Numbered from the stretch's first letter, positions 18,260-27,090 are shown. The stretch is DNA of 64,000 nucleotides from CAZICM01 sp964537685 (GCA_964537685.1 CAZICM010000045.1:1-64000); one strand, 5' to 3'. A program made the numbers and translations. Notes: a model not told the origin generated them from the sequence alone.

Positions 18260-18646
18260 TCAGCGCGCTGGTCCGCGGTATGCAGCGGGTTGTCGTTCCC
18301 GCAAGATCCGGTGAGCGGAGCGCAGCATAAAAAGCACACCCTGCTGCATATCGCTCGGCGCTTGTTCGAAGAGGTGGCCCGCCGTAAGCGCCGCATGAGA
18401 CAGCTTGATCGGCGCGCCATTTACAAGCTCGGGCAGCGGCATGCCGAGTCCCACCGAAAGCGCGGCGATTGTCGATAACGATAAATCCCGGCCTCCCCGC
18501 TCAATCGAACGGATGTATTGGGGATTTAGCCCGGATCGCCGGCCAAGTTCATCGCATGACAAGCCAATGCGCATACGAAGGAGCTGAAGCTTGCGGCCGA
18601 AATCTTGAACATCGTTTTCGCCGGAATGAATTTGCGGTTCGGTCAT
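18260..18646 (-). CDS. XRE-family transcriptional regulator
   Basis: Residues of about 15-75 form a helix-turn-helix of the Cro/C1 type: LQLLRMRIGLSCDELGRRSG, then NPQYIRSIERGGRDLSLSTI and ALSVGLGMPLPELV. About 50 further residues contain HLFEQAPSDMQQGVLFML. A second regulator at 59915-60286 has the same layout and a matching tail, HLYDTAPLRLQSAIGSFL, so the two are paralogues with a shared C-terminal module. The gene is the first of the minus-strand series leading into the 730-residue and SEC-C genes, and may regulate it. Ligand unknown. Confidence 0.88.
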   Translation of the reverse strand: MTEPQIHSGENDVQDFGRKLQLLRMRIGLSCDELGRRSGLNPQYIRSIERGGRDLSLSTIAALSVGLGMPLPELVNGAPIKLSHAALTAGHLFEQAPSDMQQGVLFMLRSAHRILRERQPAAYRGPAR

Positions 18647-19011
18647 GGTTGTTTTTTTGGTTCTTTGAGGATGTATGCGGGCTTTGCGCTTTGCCCAGGC
18701 CGGGATGCGAGCCTAAACAAGATCTGTATTGGTGTTCAATACCTTCGATTGGTTACAGGGCAATATGATCAATTTCACCGGGAAAACATCTCGATTGGCG
18801 ATAAAAAAGACGGGATGATCGAGATATCTTTTTGAATGTCAACCGCCCATATGTTGAAAACGAGCAATTGGCCCGTATATGTTCAATGCCCGTTGGTATG
18901 CCAATCGGTGATGCCGGGTTTAAAATGCAAAATGCAAAATGAACCATGCGAAGAACAGAAAGTGCTTTGCATTGTTGCGCTGGAGAAAATCTTCCGTTAG
19001 AAGACACGGTG
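18647..19011. other. intergenic region between divergent genes
   Basis: This 365-base stretch separates the XRE regulator (minus) from a plus-strand gene. It holds no frame that I consider coding. Near 18920-18940 the short unit AAAATGC is repeated (AAAATGCAAAATGCAAAATG), and the area around 18830-18900 is AT-rich. Promoters for both flanking genes should lie here. Confidence 0.5.
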
Positions 19012-19566
19012 ATGGCGCGCCGCGCACATATGCCCGCAACGGGGCACCCGCCTCTTCGCCTGCAACGGCGAATAAAAGCGTGTTTTGTGTTCGCGGCGGC
19101 TGCGTGTGTCTTCGCCTTGCTCATGCTCGCGCCGCGTTTGGCGCTTGCCCTGATTGTTCCGGTGTGTGAGCACGACGTGCAAAGCATGGCGCCCGCAGTG
19201 AAGCTCGAAACGTCGTGCGAGAATGCGCATGATTCACAGGCCGATCCGGGTGATGTGAATGCGGCTCCGATGTGCGGTGAACAAGGCGTTTCGAAAGAAG
19301 CTCCTCCGCGTATCTTGCCGATTGTGGATGCCCGTATTGAAGCTCTCGCAACCGCGTTCTGTTCATCGGAATTCGATGGACCCGCGTGCGGTTCGCAAGA
19401 CGGCAAGGCGCCTGTGCATTCGGGTCCGGTGCTCGCCGAGCCCGCGCTGCCATCCTTGACCGACGCGCTGCCTCAAACGCCGCTGTCCGGCTTTTCATCG
19501 TTTGTTCCGGTAGAAGGCCGTCCGCGTTTGGGATATGGGCGCGGGGTTTTTCACCCACCCCGATAG
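19012..19566 (+). CDS. membrane-anchored or secreted protein of unknown function
   Basis: The frame opens further upstream, but the ATG at 19012 gives a short basic N terminus followed by one hydrophobic stretch at about residues 23-47 (CVFALLMLAPRLALALIVPV), consistent with a signal peptide or anchor. The rest is low in complexity, rich in Pro and Ala, with five to six Cys residues. I find no known domain. The next gene encodes a protein with three DsbA-like domains. The Cys residues could be its targets, but this is only a guess. The reading frame could also be spurious in its C-terminal half. Confidence 0.5.
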   Translation: MARRAHMPATGHPPLRLQRRIKACFVFAAAACVFALLMLAPRLALALIVPVCEHDVQSMAPAVKLETSCENAHDSQADPGDVNAAPMCGEQGVSKEAPPRILPIVDARIEALATAFCSSEFDGPACGSQDGKAPVHSGPVLAEPALPSLTDALPQTPLSGFSSFVPVEGRPRLGYGRGVFHPPR

Positions 19567-19757
19567 TTAAAGCATGCCACACACGGGTTTGCAGGGCGGG
19601 CCGTCCGGGCATTGACCTGAAGTGCGCGCTGCAAAGGCAATTGCTGATATTGCCCTTGCCATTCTTTTAAATGGCGATGCATCGGATACATGCCGGGCAT
19701 GTCCGTGTGCTCAATCAGGGTGTCTTGGGTGTTGAGATTTGTAACAGTGTTTGGGTT

Positions 19758-19779
19758 GCGCAATTCGTTCGAATTGCGC
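19758..19779. promoter_or_regulatory. perfect inverted repeat upstream of the triple-DsbA gene
   Basis: GCGCAATTCG and CGAATTGCGC form exact 10-base arms around TT, 35 bases before the start at 19815. No T run follows, so a terminator is unlikely. The position, between a putative promoter and the start codon, fits an operator. Confidence 0.5.
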
Positions 19780-19814
19780 TTGAATAAAAGTCATTCATAA
19801 AAAGAGGATACACA

Positions 19815-21893
19815 ATGAATAAGGGAACAGCCATTGTCGGATTTCTTCTGTCCTTCATGGCAGGCATGGGTCTGATGCATGGAATCGATCGCAACGGCCT
19901 CAAGGGCGGATCGGAAGGAGCATCGGCCGAGGCGTATTCGGATGGCGCGGCATGGAGCGACGAGGCGGCGAGCGTGCCTGTTTCGTCGAAGGATCCCGTT
20001 TGGGGTTCGCGCACCGCTCCGGTGACGCTTGTATTGTTCAGCGATTTTGAGTGCCCCTTCTGCACGCGCGTGGAGACCACGATCACGCAGTTGAAGGAGA
20101 AGTACGGGCCGGACAAGCTGCGCGTTGTTTGGAAGAGCAACCCGCTGCCCTTCCACAAGAATGCGCGGCCCGCGTCGGTTGCGGCCGAGACGGCGTTCAG
20201 GCTCGGCGGCTCGAAGGCGTTTTGGAAGTTCCACGACTTGGCCTTCGCGAACCAGAAGGCGCTCACACCTGAAAACTTTGAGCAGTGGGCCGTGCAGGCG
20301 GGCGTGGACAAGGCCAAGTTCAAGGCCGCGTATGACAAGCAAGAGTACGCCGCGAAAGTCGATGCCGATATGGCCATCGGCAAGACCGCGGGCGTCACGG
20401 GCACTCCGGCTTCGTTTATCAACGGCGTGTTCTTGAGCGGCGCTCAGCCGACCGAGAAGTTCACCGCGATCATCGACGAACAGCTCGAGGCGGCGAAGAA
20501 GCTCGTGGCATCGGGCACGAAGCCCGATCAGGTGTATGCGAAGATTTCGCAGGAGAACAAGGCGAAAGCGCCTCCGCCCAAGGAGCGCGCCGAGAAGCCG
20601 GCCGAGGACGACAAGACAGTGTGGAAGGTGCCCGTCGGCGAGTCGCCTGCCAAAGGTCCGAACACGGCGCTGGTAACGATCGTTGAATGGTCGGATTTCC
20701 AATGCCCCTTCTGCAGCAAGGTCGTTCCGACACTTGACGAGATCGTGAAGACCTACGGCGACAAGGTTCGCTTTGTGTGGAAGCACAACCCGCTTCCCTT
20801 CCATCCGCGCGCCGAGCCTGCTGCCGAGCTCACGCTCGAGGCGCGGGCGCAGAAGGGCGAAAAGGGTTTCTGGGCTGCGTACGATTTGCTCTGGAAGAAT
20901 CAGCAGAAGCTCAACGACGAGGATCTGTTTGGTTATGCGAAAGAGCTGGGCCTGGATGTGGACAAGGTGAAGGCTGCGATCGCCGAAAAGAAATACGGCG
21001 CAGAGATCCAAGCGGATCAAGATCTGGCCGACAACCTTCAGGCGAGCGGCACGCCGCACTTCTTCATCAACGGACGGCGTCTCGTTGGCGCGCAGCCGAT
21101 TGAGAAATTCAAGACCGTGATTGACGAAGAGATCAAGAAGGCGGAAGCGCTGCTGGCGAAGGGAATTGCCGCGAAAGATCTCTACAACGAAATCATCAAG
21201 GACGGCAAAGAGCCGCCGCCGCCGGAGAAGAAGACGGTGGACGCGCCTCAGGCTGACAGCCCCTGGAAGGGCGGCGAGAAGGCCAAGGTTGTGATGCAAG
21301 TCTTCAGCGACTTCGAGTGCCCCTTCTGCAAGCGCGTGGAAGCGACACTCACCGAAGTTGAGAAGAACTACGGCGACAAGATCAAGATCGTCTGGCGCCA
21401 CAAGCCGCTGCCGATGCACAAGAACGCGCCATTGGCATCGGAAGCGGCGCAGGAAGTGTTCAAGCAGAAAGGCAGCGCGGCCTTCTGGAAGTATCACGGC
21501 TTGATGTTTGAAAAGCAGGGCACGCCGGACGCGCTCTCGAGGCAGAGCCTAGAGAAGTATGCGGAAGAGGTTGGCGGGATTGACATGGGCAAGTTCCGCG
21601 CGGCGCTGGACAAGGGCACGCACAAGGACTTCGTCAAGGCGGACAGCGATGCGGCGGACAAGGCTGGCATCACGGGGACGCCTGCGGCGGTGGTGAATGG
21701 ATATTTCATCAGCGGCGCGCAGCCTTATGCGAAGTTCAAGAAGATTGTCGATTTGGCGCTGCGCGAGGCGGGCGACAAGGGTGGTGATTCGAAGGAGAAG
21801 GAAGGCAAAGAGAAGGACAAGGCCAAGAAGCCTGCCGCTGGTGGTGGTGCTGCTCCCGCGAAGCCCAAGGGCGGCGACGACACCTACAATTGA
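19815..21893 (+). CDS. exported protein with three tandem DsbA-like thioredoxin domains
   Basis: A hydrophobic N terminus (residues 5-25) acts as a signal or anchor. Three similar domains of the DsbA/thioredoxin_4 type follow. Each has a CPFC redox motif (Cys80/83, Cys297/300, Cys502/505) in the context SDFECPFC or SDFQCPFC, and each has a cis-Pro loop (TGTPASF, SGTPHFF, TGTPAAV). Pro/Lys-rich linkers separate them, and the last 35 residues are Lys-rich. Single-domain members are periplasmic oxidoreductases that introduce or repair disulfides. All three motifs are intact, so the 692-residue chain probably has three active sites. Its many Cys-rich exported neighbours give an obvious reason for such an enzyme. 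It sits alone behind a perfect 22-bp dyad. Confidence 0.93.
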   Translation: MNKGTAIVGFLLSFMAGMGLMHGIDRNGLKGGSEGASAEAYSDGAAWSDEAASVPVSSKDPVWGSRTAPVTLVLFSDFECPFCTRVETTITQLKEKYGPDKLRVVWKSNPLPFHKNARPASVAAETAFRLGGSKAFWKFHDLAFANQKALTPENFEQWAVQAGVDKAKFKAAYDKQEYAAKVDADMAIGKTAGVTGTPASFINGVFLSGAQPTEKFTAIIDEQLEAAKKLVASGTKPDQVYAKISQENKAKAPPPKERAEKPAEDDKTVWKVPVGESPAKGPNTALVTIVEWSDFQCPFCSKVVPTLDEIVKTYGDKVRFVWKHNPLPFHPRAEPAAELTLEARAQKGEKGFWAAYDLLWKNQQKLNDEDLFGYAKELGLDVDKVKAAIAEKKYGAEIQADQDLADNLQASGTPHFFINGRRLVGAQPIEKFKTVIDEEIKKAEALLAKGIAAKDLYNEIIKDGKEPPPPEKKTVDAPQADSPWKGGEKAKVVMQVFSDFECPFCKRVEATLTEVEKNYGDKIKIVWRHKPLPMHKNAPLASEAAQEVFKQKGSAAFWKYHGLMFEKQGTPDALSRQSLEKYAEEVGGIDMGKFRAALDKGTHKDFVKADSDAADKAGITGTPAAVVNGYFISGAQPYAKFKKIVDLALREAGDKGGDSKEKEGKEKDKAKKPAAGGGAAPAKPKGGDDTYN

Positions 21894-21922
21894 TAAATAC
21901 AATTGATTTGTGAATAAATACA

Positions 21923-21948
21923 GCGGGCGCTGGGAGACCGGCGCCCGC
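21923..21948 (+). terminator. GC-rich hairpin after the triple-DsbA gene
   Basis: GCGGGCGC and GCGCCCGC can pair around a 10-base loop, 30 bases past the stop. No U run follows directly, so this is at best a weak intrinsic terminator or an mRNA-stabilising hairpin. Confidence 0.45.
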
Positions 21949-22089
21949 AGCCCGCCAAAATAAATCCTATCATTAAATTTTAATTAGCGTTTTGGTCCGG
22001 GGGCTGGATGGCCGGCTTGGCCTTCGGTCGCTTTTTTGTTTGATGAATTTGGTGTTGCTTCTCGTTGGGATTCGGTAGAGTCTGAACCT

Positions 22090-22482
22090 ATGTTAATGCG
22101 GGCATCCGATATGGATATTATCAGAGATCTAAACAACAAGGCGGTTCGTCACTTGGTGGCCGTACACCAGCAGCGGACAGATGAGCCGTTGATTCTTGCG
22201 GTTCATTACAATCGTGACAATCCCGAAGGACACATATATCTGCTTGAGGTTCTTGATCAGTTCCCCGGAGCGGGTGACGATGAACTTCTGGTAACCGAGT
22301 TCGGGCCATCAGCCAACCTTCGGATCATGGGTACACTGTACCTTGCTCTTGGGAGTCCCGCACAAGTGCAATCGGCTGCCAAGAAAGGCCACCCGATCGC
22401 GATGGCTGTCAAAAAAGGCGAGGTTGTCTTTGATGATGGGAGTGAGAACGCAAAAGAGCTGAAGCGGGAACTTGGGTTGTGA
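22090..22482 (+). CDS. small partner protein of a HEPN gene, possibly a divergent nucleotidyltransferase-like antitoxin
   Basis: This protein of about 130 residues is alpha/beta. The ATG at 22090 or the one at 22096 is the likely start; an upstream frame opening at 22036 has no ribosome site. Its stop overlaps the start of the HEPN gene by 4 bases, the layout of two-gene toxin-antitoxin units. In classical pairs the first gene is an MNT nucleotidyltransferase with a GSxxR...D motif. That motif is absent here, although the end, PIAMAVKKGEVVFDDG, resembles the last strand of MNT proteins (an inference from pattern only). It may be a degenerate MNT domain or an unrelated partner. Confidence 0.65.
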   Translation: MLMRASDMDIIRDLNNKAVRHLVAVHQQRTDEPLILAVHYNRDNPEGHIYLLEVLDQFPGAGDDELLVTEFGPSANLRIMGTLYLALGSPAQVQSAAKKGHPIAMAVKKGEVVFDDGSENAKELKRELGL

Positions 22483-23009
22483 GTACATACGAAGCCAAAC
22501 CGTGGTTCACGCAAGCTGAGAGCGATCTCCGCACAGCGAACGCATTACGCGGCGCTCCCGAGCCGATGCTTTCTCAGGACGCGGGTTGCCATGTGGCGGC
22601 AATGTGCGCGCAGGCCATCGAGAAGAGCATCAAAGGCTACGTCATCGCGAACGGCGCGACACCCAGCCTCGACCACAGGCCAGACAAGTACCTGCCCCTC
22701 CTGTTGACGAAGGGAGATCCGTTGCTGCGGCACCAAGACCATTACGCATATCTGTCAAAGCTCTTCGACAGCACCACCAGACATGATATCAAGGTCCTGC
22801 TCGAGCTAACGCCTGGAGGGCAAGGCAACCGCACTGATGTTCCGAACACTGAGTATCCATGGAAGATCGACGGAGTATGGGCGGTAGCTCCGGCCGGCTC
22901 TAACCAATTTGGCGATAGCACTGCCGCTGATCTGCTCAAGTTGGCCAAACGGATCTCGGACACGCTGCACAAATTGATGATCGCAGCCTCGCGCGGGGCG
23001 GAACTCTGA
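22479..23009 (+). CDS. HEPN-domain protein
   Basis: Starts with GTG within the GTGA overlap of the preceding gene. The family pattern is clear: WFTQAESDLRTANAL, then HVAAMCAQAIEKSIKGYV, and a later PNTEYPW that corresponds to the usual RYP region. HEPN proteins are all-helical. Many are RNases that act as toxins, using an R-x(4-6)-H motif. I do not see a clean copy of that motif; RHQDH at about residue 86 has one residue too few between Arg and His. It may therefore be non-catalytic or use a variant site. The unit stands apart from neighbours on both sides, as mobile toxin-antitoxin pairs do. Confidence 0.82.
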   Translation: MSTYEAKPWFTQAESDLRTANALRGAPEPMLSQDAGCHVAAMCAQAIEKSIKGYVIANGATPSLDHRPDKYLPLLLTKGDPLLRHQDHYAYLSKLFDSTTRHDIKVLLELTPGGQGNRTDVPNTEYPWKIDGVWAVAPAGSNQFGDSTAADLLKLAKRISDTLHKLMIAASRGAEL

Positions 23010-23250
23010 ACAGGCGCAAAAACAGATGCCAGGCATCTAAATTTATCTCCATGACCATGCCGCTGATCTCATCTGTTGTGCAGAACTGGCCTGCTACATC
23101 CCCGCGCTTCGCGCCAGACAGACTGGCCACCATCTGTCATCCGTGGTGCTGTGACATGAGGTGGTGTCCCATATTCGATTCCAATAGCGATCAGGTTTGT
23201 ATTTTGGATTGGTATGAGATGTGGCTGGATCGAAGTCTAAGGGGCCTGCG

Positions 23251-23577
23251 ATGATCTTGCCGTCATTGACCATGGAACGGGTAACCGGCGAGGGTGGGGT
23301 GTCGCTTGTCAGCCTAAAGATTCAGACCCACCATGTGGAGCTCAATGTCGTGATGACGCCTGAGGAGCTTCGAACGCTCCGCGACATCCATGCTGCAAAC
23401 TGGAATGAACGCCGAGCCCTACGCGCGGGCACGGCTGCTTCCGCTCCGGTCTTCTGGTGTTGCGATGCGACCTCAGTTACGGTTCTCGTTGGTGCAGATG
23501 ATGAGTCTTGGGGTATCGCAATCTCACTTCCCCCGAGCTTCGCGTCCAACCTCATCCAGGTAGCCGAAGAAGCATAA
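23251..23577 (+). CDS. small protein of unknown function
   Basis: An ATG behind AAGGGG opens a 108-residue frame. The protein looks alpha/beta and acidic, with the phrases HHVELNVVMTPEELRTLRDIH, kept short of any known motif, and a Cys pair at FWCCDA. No signal peptide or membrane helix is visible. Size and composition resemble immunity proteins, but no toxin gene is adjacent. It lies 240 bases after the HEPN gene. That gap holds nothing I can recognise. Confidence 0.55.
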   Translation: MILPSLTMERVTGEGGVSLVSLKIQTHHVELNVVMTPEELRTLRDIHAANWNERRALRAGTAASAPVFWCCDATSVTVLVGADDESWGIAISLPPSFASNLIQVAEEA

Positions 23578-23669
23578 GATTCTGTTCCAGGCCCCTCCCA
23601 AAATCTGGCCACCCAGCCCAACAAATTCCTTGACCTCCCCCTCCCAACCACCTACCCTCCAGCCCCATC

Positions 23670-24431
23670 ATGCAAAAACGAGACATCTCCGCCAAATCCC
23701 TCATCGTTCTCCCCCGCCTCTCCGCCGCCGAAACCGTCGTGCTGATCACCATGATCAATTCAGCAGCCGATGCGTTTATCCAACAATACGGCCCCCTCCC
23801 GCTTATCATCGAACGGCCACGCAAACGCTTGGTTTCTGCCCTCTCAGCCCTCTCAGCCCTCGTCTCCCCCACTTCCGACGCCGATTCTCCAGCCGCCATT
23901 ACCGCCGACCGTAGGCTCGATAGGGCATGGAGTGCTCTGATGGATTTTTTAAGCGGCTGGCAAAAGCTCCCCGTCTCAAAACATCCCAACCCCGCCAGAG
24001 GCGCTCATCTCTTCGATCTGCTCTTCTCTAAAGGGCTCGCCTTTACCAAGATCCGTTTCAAGCTCCAATGGCAAGAATCCCAGGCCCGTCTCGATGCCTT
24101 CGATAAAGAAAACCACGAGACTACCCTTGTCCAGCTTGGGGGCAAGGTGTTCTTGGATGAACTGCGCGAGGCCCATACAGCTTATGGACAAGTGCTGGGC
24201 GTGACCGTCCCCGCTCCCGAGGAAGAGAAAAAGGTGAGGGAGGCCATGGAGACAGCCCATGATGTGCTACGCGATTATTTGGCCAAGGTGGAAGCCCTTC
24301 GCGACCCCGAGGAGGCAGGTTCAGACGCGATGGCCGATGCTTTGGTCGAACCCGTCATGTCATGGGAAAGTAGCGCCGTCAAAAAGGCGAAACCGGAAGA
24401 TGCTCCGGCATCCGAGGGGACCCCGGCCTAG
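23670..24431 (+). CDS. helical cytoplasmic protein of unknown function
   Basis: The 253-residue protein starts at an ATG after a C-rich leader. It is predicted to be almost wholly helical, with heptad-like stretches at about residues 125-215 and a low-complexity charged C terminus (KKAKPEDAPASEGTPA). There is no signal peptide. I do not recognise a family. The phrase LVSALSALSALVS is a small internal repeat. The 86-bp tandem repeat begins 41 bases after its stop. Confidence 0.65.
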   Translation: MQKRDISAKSLIVLPRLSAAETVVLITMINSAADAFIQQYGPLPLIIERPRKRLVSALSALSALVSPTSDADSPAAITADRRLDRAWSALMDFLSGWQKLPVSKHPNPARGAHLFDLLFSKGLAFTKIRFKLQWQESQARLDAFDKENHETTLVQLGGKVFLDELREAHTAYGQVLGVTVPAPEEEKKVREAMETAHDVLRDYLAKVEALRDPEEAGSDAMADALVEPVMSWESSAVKKAKPEDAPASEGTPA

Positions 24432-24471
24432 AGGATGCTCGCAGGGCATGTCCAAAAAGGGATCCTTCCTC

Positions 24472-24670
24472 GGAACCACCTTGCGAAGCCGGCTCGCCCG
24501 AGGTAGACGATTGGCGTGTATATATACGATATCATCTAGGTAATTGGATGCGATCTTGGAACCAGCTTGCGTTTGGGGCTCGCTCGAGGTAGACGATTGG
24601 CGTGTATATATACGATATCATCGAGGTAATTGGATGCGAACTTGGAACCAGCTTGCGTTTGGGCCTCCCG
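24472..24670. repeat. 86-bp tandem direct repeat (about 2.3 copies)
   Basis: Copies start with GGAACCA at 24472, 24558 and 24644. The first two are complete and differ at about 12 positions; the third keeps only its first 20 to 30 bases before it diverges. Each full unit contains the self-complementary GTATATATAC followed by GATATCATC, in the middle of the unit. No reading frame runs through it. The non-coding stretch from 24432 to 24779 holds this repeat and the promoter and ribosome site of the next gene. Confidence 0.9.
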
Positions 24671-24779
24671 CGAGCTGGCCGATCGGCAATAGAGCAAATG
24701 AAATCGGATAGGTCCAGATAGATTATCGCGCAACAGATATTGAAACGCCCTTGCGTATTTGGTAGGAGTTTGGTTGTAG

Positions 24780-25384
24780 ATGAGCCTTGCAGCCCTGATA
24801 GGATATCTCGCGTTTCTTCTTGTCGCGATAGGCTGGCGCAGCTTCCGCCAATACAGGCGCACGGGAGACACTGGCTTTCGAGGGCTCTCCTCGCGTTCGG
24901 CCATCGATATCGTGGGCGGCTTTCTGTTTGTGTCAGGGGCATTGGTCTCTATGGCGGCTCTGATTCTGGATATCGTGGGATGGATGCAGGTGTTTGCCGG
25001 CCTCGGGCATCTCGCGGTGCACATTCCAGGGTTCGCCTTGGTTGCCGCGGGTTTTGCGCTGACCCTTGCGGCTCAGATTCAGATGGGCGACTCTTGGCGC
25101 ATTGGCGTCGATAACACGGAGCAAACGGCCTTGGTGACGGGCGGGTCTTCCGCTATATGCGAAATCCTATCTTTAGCGGCATGCTCGCCGCCCTGCTCGG
25201 GCTGTTTTTGCTCGTTCCCAATCCGCTGACCCTCGCGGGATGGCTGATGGTCGTCTGTGGTTTGGAAATTCAGGTGCGCGCCGTCGAAGAACCCTATCTG
25301 CTTAAAACGCATGGGGAATCTTATCGTCAATATACCCAAAATACCGGGCGCTTTCTCCCATGGTTTGGCCGGAGCAAGATGTGA
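24780..25384 (+). pseudogene. isoprenylcysteine methyltransferase-like gene broken by a one-base frameshift
   Basis: An ATG behind AGGAG opens a membrane protein whose first part ends with the family phrase QMGDSWRIGVDNTEQTALVT. The frame then turns to nonsense. The expected continuation, FRYMRNPIFSGMLAALLG, is found one frame over and runs to a stop at 25384 with the normal family ending. The switch lies at 25143-25146, where GGCGGGTC would read correctly with one more G. Joined, the two parts give a complete protein of about 200 residues with four to five helices. It is a paralogue of the gene at 9006. Either one G was lost in the sequence consensus or the gene is a recent pseudogene. Adenosine deaminase starts 1 base after its stop. 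Confidence 0.88.
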
Positions 25385-25385
25385 A

Positions 25386-26453
25386 ATGATCTCTCCTCGA
25401 TTCGCTCAATTTCTTCAGGATTTACCCAAGGCCGAGCTTCATCTTCATCTCGAGGGAAGCGTTCCCGCCCACCGCGCCGCCGAGCTTTCCAAAAGGGCGA
25501 AGATCCCTATCCCGGGACTTATCCAAGACCCAAGCTTTCCCTCGGGATATCGCTATCATATTCCCGATTTTAAAAGCTTTATCGATGTCTATATCGCCCT
25601 CTCGGCTTGTCTTCAAAATGAAACGCTGATTCTGGACCTGATCGATGCCGTCGGCGAACGCTTGCAAGGCGATACTGTTTGTTATGCCGAGATTACCTTT
25701 ACCCCTCTTACCATATGCCGGGCAGGTGTTCCAGAGGATGAGCTATTAAATGCCTTGCTCCATGGCCGCCAAAAGCTGTTGGAATCGCACAATGTAGAGA
25801 TTCAATGGGTCTTTGATTTTGTGCGGTCTATTCCCGGGGATGCGATGGCCACGGTGGATTTGGCCCTGAAGGCTAGGCATATGGGCGTTGGAGTGGCGGC
25901 TTTTGGGGTGGGGGGTCCAGAAAGCCCTTCGTTAAAGGCTGGACCTTTGGCCCCCGCCTTTGAAAAGGCAAAGGCCGAAGCGTTGCCCGCTGTTCCCCAC
26001 GCCGGAGAACAAACAGGGGCATGGGCTGTTTGGGAAGCGCTGGATTCGTTTTATGCGAGGCGCATAGGTCATGGAATCCGAAGCGTGGAGGACCCGGGCC
26101 TGATGGATAGGCTGAGAGATGAGCGAATATGCCTTGAGATATGTCCGAGTTCCAATATTCAACTCGTGCATGTGCCTTCTTTTTCCGAGCATCCGGTGAA
26201 GCGTTTGGATGAGCACGGGATACCTTTTACCTTGGCGACGGACGATCCGGGCTTGTTGAATACCCGTTTGTTCGCCGAGTATGCCGGCTGCGCCGAAGCC
26301 TTTGAGTGGGGTCCGGAGAAAATGGCGGAGATTGCCCGGAACGGTGTTTTGTATAGTCTGGCGAGCGAGGAATGCAAAGGTGGATTGCTGAAGAGGCAGG
26401 ATGCCCTGCTCCATGCCTTTATGCAGGCGGCGATGCCCGGCCCTGGCATCTAG
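25386..26453 (+). CDS. add: adenosine deaminase
   Basis: Hydrolyses adenosine to inosine and ammonia. The ATG at 25386 is preferred because the protein then begins in the usual way, a few residues before KAELHLHLEGS, which supplies two zinc-binding His residues (19 and 21). Further landmarks are HAGEQTGAW with the catalytic Glu nearby, RIGHGI, LEICPSSN, and TDDPGLLNT with the metal-binding and catalytic Asp residues. At 355 residues it has normal length. It follows the broken methyltransferase with a 1-base gap. It could also recycle adenosine made by S-adenosylhomocysteine hydrolase. Confidence 0.95.
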   Translation: MISPRFAQFLQDLPKAELHLHLEGSVPAHRAAELSKRAKIPIPGLIQDPSFPSGYRYHIPDFKSFIDVYIALSACLQNETLILDLIDAVGERLQGDTVCYAEITFTPLTICRAGVPEDELLNALLHGRQKLLESHNVEIQWVFDFVRSIPGDAMATVDLALKARHMGVGVAAFGVGGPESPSLKAGPLAPAFEKAKAEALPAVPHAGEQTGAWAVWEALDSFYARRIGHGIRSVEDPGLMDRLRDERICLEICPSSNIQLVHVPSFSEHPVKRLDEHGIPFTLATDDPGLLNTRLFAEYAGCAEAFEWGPEKMAEIARNGVLYSLASEECKGGLLKRQDALLHAFMQAAMPGPGI

Positions 26454-26538
26454 TTTATTTTTGTCCTTGAAACAAAAGCCGCAGTGAATATTCTTTTGCC
26501 CGCGAGCGGTTTGCCCGCTCTGCCCATTGTACTTCTCT

Positions 26539-26925
26539 ATGCGGCAAAAGCGCACCTGGCCCAGCTTTTTCATCCGGCGCATCGCGCTGGTGATTCTGCT
26601 CGTGAGCGCGCCTCTGTTGGTCTTCGGACAAGGAGGCGCGGAGAACCTTGCGCTTCGGGCCTTGGTTCATTGGGTCGCGTCCGGTGCCCATGGCGGCGAG
26701 TCGACCGAGGAAGTCGATGCGGTTGAGGAAGAAGCCCTGTCCGAGCTGCGGGCGGTGGCGGAGCGGCGGCGGAACGGGCATCACAAGCGTGAGCAGACCC
26801 AGCGGGAAGGCGGGATATGGAATCTGTGGCGGGCTCGCCTGGTGGCCGATCGCCGCCTTCGTCCTCCGCCGAATTCCGCGCCGCGGCCTATTTTATATCG
26901 TCATCTGATACGCCGGCTCAATTGA
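26539..26925 (+). CDS. possible exported or anchored protein, unknown
   Basis: A frame of 128 codons starts with a basic segment and one hydrophobic helix, FIRRIALVILLVSAPLLVFG, which looks like a signal peptide. The remainder is Arg/Glu-rich and has no recognised domain. No strong ribosome site precedes the ATG. It may be real, or the 640 bases between adenosine deaminase and carbonic anhydrase may be non-coding apart from regulatory sequence. Confidence 0.4.
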   Translation: MRQKRTWPSFFIRRIALVILLVSAPLLVFGQGGAENLALRALVHWVASGAHGGESTEEVDAVEEEALSELRAVAERRRNGHHKREQTQREGGIWNLWRARLVADRRLRPPPNSAPRPILYRHLIRRLN

Positions 26926-27090
26926 TCGAAGCGCTCCTGTCCGTTGAAAGGCTATGGTCTGAAGGGATTGGAGCAGCGCAGCGGTTTTTTTAACGAATAC
27001 GGATCGCGCCGGGCAGCTTGTGCCGCTTTGCGGAGTCCAATATGCCAAAAAGCATAGGATGCGCGGCGCTTTTGGAATCAGGTGATAGCC

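Noticed and set aside
19791..21497. Long open frame of 568 codons on the minus strand
   Set aside because: It lies fully opposite the triple-DsbA gene, has no ribosome site and an Arg/Leu-rich low-complexity product typical of an antisense shadow.
24472..24670. CRISPR array or insertion element end
   Set aside because: Only two full 86-bp copies with point differences, no spacers, no terminal inverted repeats and no transposase.
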